This document shows positions 61,118-64,000 of a DNA stretch of 64,000 nucleotides, one piece after another (the stretch's first letter is position 1; each line of letters starts with the position of its first letter). This DNA is from Albula goreensis (taxonomy: Eukaryota > Chordata > Actinopteri > Albuliformes > Albulidae): contig CM040750.1 of assembly GCA_022829145.1 (NCBI GenBank), forward strand, positions 3,663,001-3,727,000, given 5' to 3'. The notes under the pieces were generated by a model. The model had not been told where the DNA came from, did not search any database, and saw only the letters and a program-made list of their open reading frames with translations. The position numbers and the translations under genes were made by a program.

Positions 61118-61534
61118 TGTCACAACCCGGCTCGTAAGGCCATGACAAAAGAGGGAGACCACACAGGGAATTACGGGGCAAAATCTGAATTTATTATTAA
61201 AGCAAAACACATGTAAAAGAAGAAAACATGATGTGTGGAAGTCTGTAAGCTATCAGTTGTGTATGCATGTGCATGAATGAGTGAAAAGTGTAGTCATGGG
61301 AAGTGTTCTTCAATGCAAAAAACCAAACTAACACGTTCGTGGAGACGGCAAGCAAGCAACTAAGCCAGCAAGCCCACTAGAATGGGAGAAAGCAGGTTAA
61401 ATAGTGTTGCGCGCTCCATCCAGGTGTGCCTCAATCTAAGTTGGCTTGTCCCGGCTCCGCCCATCAGCCTCCTGTTTCAAAAGAAAAACGCAAATACACA
61501 GGAAAACAGCAAGCGGAGCATTGGAGCTGTAACA
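61118..61534 (-). repeat. Putative 3' LTR of the Gypsy pol fragment
   Basis: Read on the minus strand it starts TGTTACAGCTCCAATGCTCC and ends CCGGGTTGTGACA, giving TG...CA borders over 417 bp. A TATA-like CTATTTAA lies near 61397-61404 and an AATAAA at 61190-61195, in promoter-to-polyadenylation order. It sits just downstream of the pol remnant. A clear polypurine tract is not seen at its upstream edge, where the hairpin-bearing junction lies. It does not resemble the LTR at 57388-57976. Confidence 0.65.
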
Positions 61535-61562
61535 CTGTAAAACTGTAAAACTGGTTGGTCAA

Positions 61563-61608
61563 TGCTTTGCTCACTTGACTGTAGTAACACAGTCAAGTGA
61601 GCAAAGCA
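61563..61608. repeat. Perfect 20-bp hairpin
   Basis: The arms tgctttgctcacttgactgt (61563-61582) and its exact reverse complement (61589-61608) are separated by the 6-base loop agtaac. The right arm touches the end of the RNase H remnant. It looks like a rearrangement scar or a cruciform-capable site rather than a known regulatory element. Confidence 0.97.
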
Positions 61609-62560
61609 CAGCTCCCGCTCCCACATTACTGGCATCCACATGGATCTTAAAAGGCTAATCCAGCTGAGTGGCCGCCAGTACAGGGGCAGAGCTTAGGAGG
61701 GCCTTAACCTCCTCAAAGGCCTGCTGACAACGTGGGGACCAGATGTATTTGGCCCTGGCCTTCAATGAATCAGTCAGTGGCGCCACCACAGAAGAAAAAT
61801 GACTGCAAAAAGCATGATAATAGCCTACCATACCTAAAAACGCATTAACTCTTTTTTAGTTGCTGGAGGAGGATAGTGGTCAAATTACTCAAAGATCCTG
61901 AATTTTTCAACCGACCACGCACATCAGACACATCATCAGGCACCTTAATATCTTCTTCACCACACGCTGCCACCGTGAGACGAACAGGATAAACAGGGAC
62001 AACAGCAGCTGCCAAGAGCACTGGCTTAATGTCTGAAGAAACAGGTTAGCAAGAGCAGAATCAGACGAGCAAGTATAATATGGCTTTAATAAATTAACAT
62101 GACAAAACTGAGTAGACTTCCTCTGAATAGGAGTGGCTGTGAGGTAGTTTTGCTCAGAAACCTGACGTACCACCATGAAAGGACCAGTGAATTTAGCTTG
62201 AAAAGGTGACCCAGTCATGGGTAAAAGCACAAGGACTTGATCACCCAGGCTAAAGTTCCGATGCTCAGCTCAACGATCAAACAGTCGTTTCATTTTACCC
62301 TGGGCAGAGGAAAGTCTCGTCTTCACCATCTCATTAGCAGCATAAAGCCGATGTCTGAAATTGTTAACATACAGCCACACATTTTTAGGAGGCTCTACCG
62401 CCCTCCAATCATTTTCTTCAAGACATTTTCTTTATATCGTTTATCGCCAATATCAGCACAATAATGCTCTGCAATTTTCAATAACTGGTCTTTAGTGCAC
62501 AGATCAAGAGATTCTTCGGCGGGGCCTTTAAGAAGTCACTCACAGGAGTAGCCATAACCA
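61600..62560 (-). pseudogene. Ty3/Gypsy (Gmr1-like) pol: integrase C-terminus then RT/RNase H
   Basis: On the minus strand the first block (about 62400-62050) is the integrase C-terminal region: KTRLSSAQGKMKRLFDR, FSLGDQVLVLLPMTGSPFQA, KFTGPFMVVRQVSEQNYL and FCHVNLLKPYY. The second block, at lower coordinates (61870-61600), is the end of the reverse transcriptase, FLGMVGYYHAFCSHFSSVVA. It passes into WSPRCQQAFEEVKALLSSAP and the RNase H start PFKIHVDASNVGAGAVL. Integrase before RT is the unusual order described for Gmr1-type Gypsy elements. Nearly all of the RT palm is missing between the blocks (junction near 61890-61905), and a stop and frameshifts are present. An LTR follows at 61118-61534. 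Confidence 0.8.
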
Positions 62561-62897
62561 ATCATATTACTTACAAACAGCAGATTTAAATATACAAAAA
62601 AGGACTCCCAATTAAGCAAATGAAACCGGATTAGCATGCATCGATCACGCAATGCACAACAGATGTAGTAACCGGGACAGAGCTTCCCAGAACACTATCT
62701 CTCCAGTCCCTATAACCTTTCTAGCTGTCCCTGACCCAGCCTAGTCTTCGCCAACTTTTTGGGCTATGAGTACACACTCAGTCCCCCCACCCACCGTCCT
62801 TGGTCCGATGTCCCAACAGTGAGTAGAATAATTCATCTCCAGCATTGGTCAGAACCATGAAAAAATACTCACCCCCTCACCACAGCACACAAAAATA
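62561..62897. other. Unannotated sequence
   Basis: It may be decayed integrase or flanking DNA. No motif is recognised. Confidence 0.35.
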
Positions 62898-62899
62898 TA

Positions 62900-63275
62900 C
62901 AGTACAGACCAAAAGTTTGGACACACCTTCTCATTCAAAGAGTTTTCCTTGTGACTATGAAATGACTATGAAAATTGTAGATTCACACTGAAGGCATCAA
63001 AACTATGAATTAACACATGTGGAATTATATACTTAACAAAAAAGTGTGAAACAACTGAAAATATGTCTTATATTCTAGGTTCTTGAAAGTAGCCACCTTT
63101 TGCTTTGATTACTGCTTCGCACACTCTTGGCATTCTCTTTTTGTTAAGTATATAATTCCACATGTGTTAATTCATAGTTTTGATGCCTTCAGTGTGAATC
63201 TACAATTTTCATAGTCATGAAAATAAAGAAAACTCTTTGAATGAGAAGGTGTGTCCAAACTTTTGGTCTGTACTG
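62900..63275. mobile_element. Tc1/mariner MITE with long inverted repeats
   Basis: The ends begin cagtacagaccaaaagtttg on both strands. The inverted repeats run about 140 bp, through cattcaaagagtttt and atgaattaacacatgtgg. TA flanks both sides (62898-62899 and 63276-63277). The arms are almost identical, so the copy is young. The roughly 95-bp centre (agccaccttttgctttgatt) looks like a sliver of transposase coding sequence. Confidence 0.95.
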
Positions 63276-63277
63276 TA

Positions 63278-64000
63278 TATCAAAACCAACAATTGCCTGC
63301 ACAATTCAAAATTCATTCAATACGCCACCTATCCGGCATATGACCAAACAAATGAGAGCACCAAACAGGCAATACAAAAATGCAAACCAAGCACCCCACT
63401 AAAGCCTCCAAGCACAAATTTCCCGGTGTATTTCCCAATAGCACCAAAGACTCACCAATTACCCAATCAAAAGAGCACAGTTTGATTGGTCACTCAAACT
63501 TCAAAAGACATCCTCCATCCAAACAAAGTGCTAGCAAAAAGGAATGTTACAAAACACAATGCCTACAAATTCATCCAGGCTGCACAAAACCACAAAACTA
63601 CATTAAACCAATCCAGGATGGGCCCATTATTTCTCCAATGAAGAGTCCATGGAACCTCCAAATGATCGGGTTTGTACCCAGTCCTTTTGCCCTATTTTGC
63701 TGTAGCTCAGCTCTTCCTGACATATATTTGCGTTTTAAAAATATTTACTTTAATTGTGATTAATGTTAGCAGTTAAAAAGAATCTTAATTAAATCATATC
63801 TTATCATCCAAATCATGTAGGATGCTACAAATAAGAATGTCTGCTAAGGACCTCATAATGTAATGAAGAACATTTTGATTGAAGGAGCTATTTAGATTTT
63901 TTTAAATTAGTGATTTTATGAAAACATTAGACCACAATTGATCTGATCATGGTACAGGCCAGGTATATCGTGTTTTGTATGTTAAAACACAGTATACTAT
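63278..64000. other. Unannotated sequence
   Basis: No gene is recognised. The plus-strand frames near 63237-63763 start inside the MITE arm or in low-complexity A/C-rich sequence and lack family features. Confidence 0.4.

Noticed and set aside
1-64000. A conserved host gene or a novel host defence or metabolic system
   Set aside because: Each coding signature I could recognise belongs to a transposable element. The remaining frames are short, lack domains and splice support, and cannot be called genes from sequence alone.

Overview
This window looks like AT-rich, gene-poor nuclear DNA from a ray-finned fish. The evidence is the mix of transposable elements: several hAT families, two Tc1-like transposases, PIF/Harbinger elements with companion Myb-like genes, CR1-like and L2-like LINEs, a Penelope-like fragment, and Ty3/Gypsy pieces whose pol domain order fits the Gmr1 group. 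I cannot name the species. I found no host protein-coding gene that I can support, no tRNA or rRNA gene, and no CRISPR array. Every recognisable coding sequence is a transposable-element remnant, nearly all of them frameshifted or truncated.

Layout. 1-7.1 kb: a three-exon Myb/SANT-like Harbinger gene remnant with a 206-bp hAT MITE inserted in its last exon, a second MITE copy nearby in the other orientation, an (AT)n tract, and a transposon (5407-7044) built as a tandem dimer. 7.1-11.8 kb: mostly unrecognised sequence with a CpG-richer patch near 10-10.9 kb. 11.8-15.6 kb: a Penelope 3' fragment and two hAT elements. 15.6-31.3 kb: mostly featureless, with a diverged repeat pair, another hAT, a (CA)n tract, a truncated Tc1 and a Myb-like fragment. 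31.4-35.8 kb: a large composite hAT-type element with an exact 8-bp target duplication and an internal 48-bp minisatellite. 36.3-37.1 kb: a single-unit relative of the 5.4-7 kb element. 38.2-39.9 kb: a CR1-like LINE split by an insertion.

40.5-44.2 kb: a hAT and a Tc1 element. 45.2-49.4 kb: a full-length but decayed PIF/Harbinger element (Myb-like gene on plus, HARBI1-type transposase on minus) carrying two nested DNA transposons, followed directly by an L2-like LINE to 51.4 kb. 54.5-55.6 kb: a 5'-truncated CR1-like LINE with 322 open codons. 56.1-58 kb: LTR plus gag-protease of a Gypsy element. 60.2-60.8 kb: a 32-bp minisatellite. 61.1-62.6 kb: LTR plus a deleted Gypsy pol (integrase then RT/RNase H). 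62.9-63.3 kb: a Tc1-type MITE.

The window records nested transposition rather than a host pathway. The strongest boundary evidence is exact target-site duplications at 1876-2081, 3599-3804, 31366-35761, 40487-41654 and 46173-46745. I did not find a convincing new biological system. The most unusual structures are the composite hAT with its minisatellite (31366-35761), the tandem-dimer element (5407-7044) and a perfect 20-bp hairpin at a retroelement breakpoint (61563-61608).
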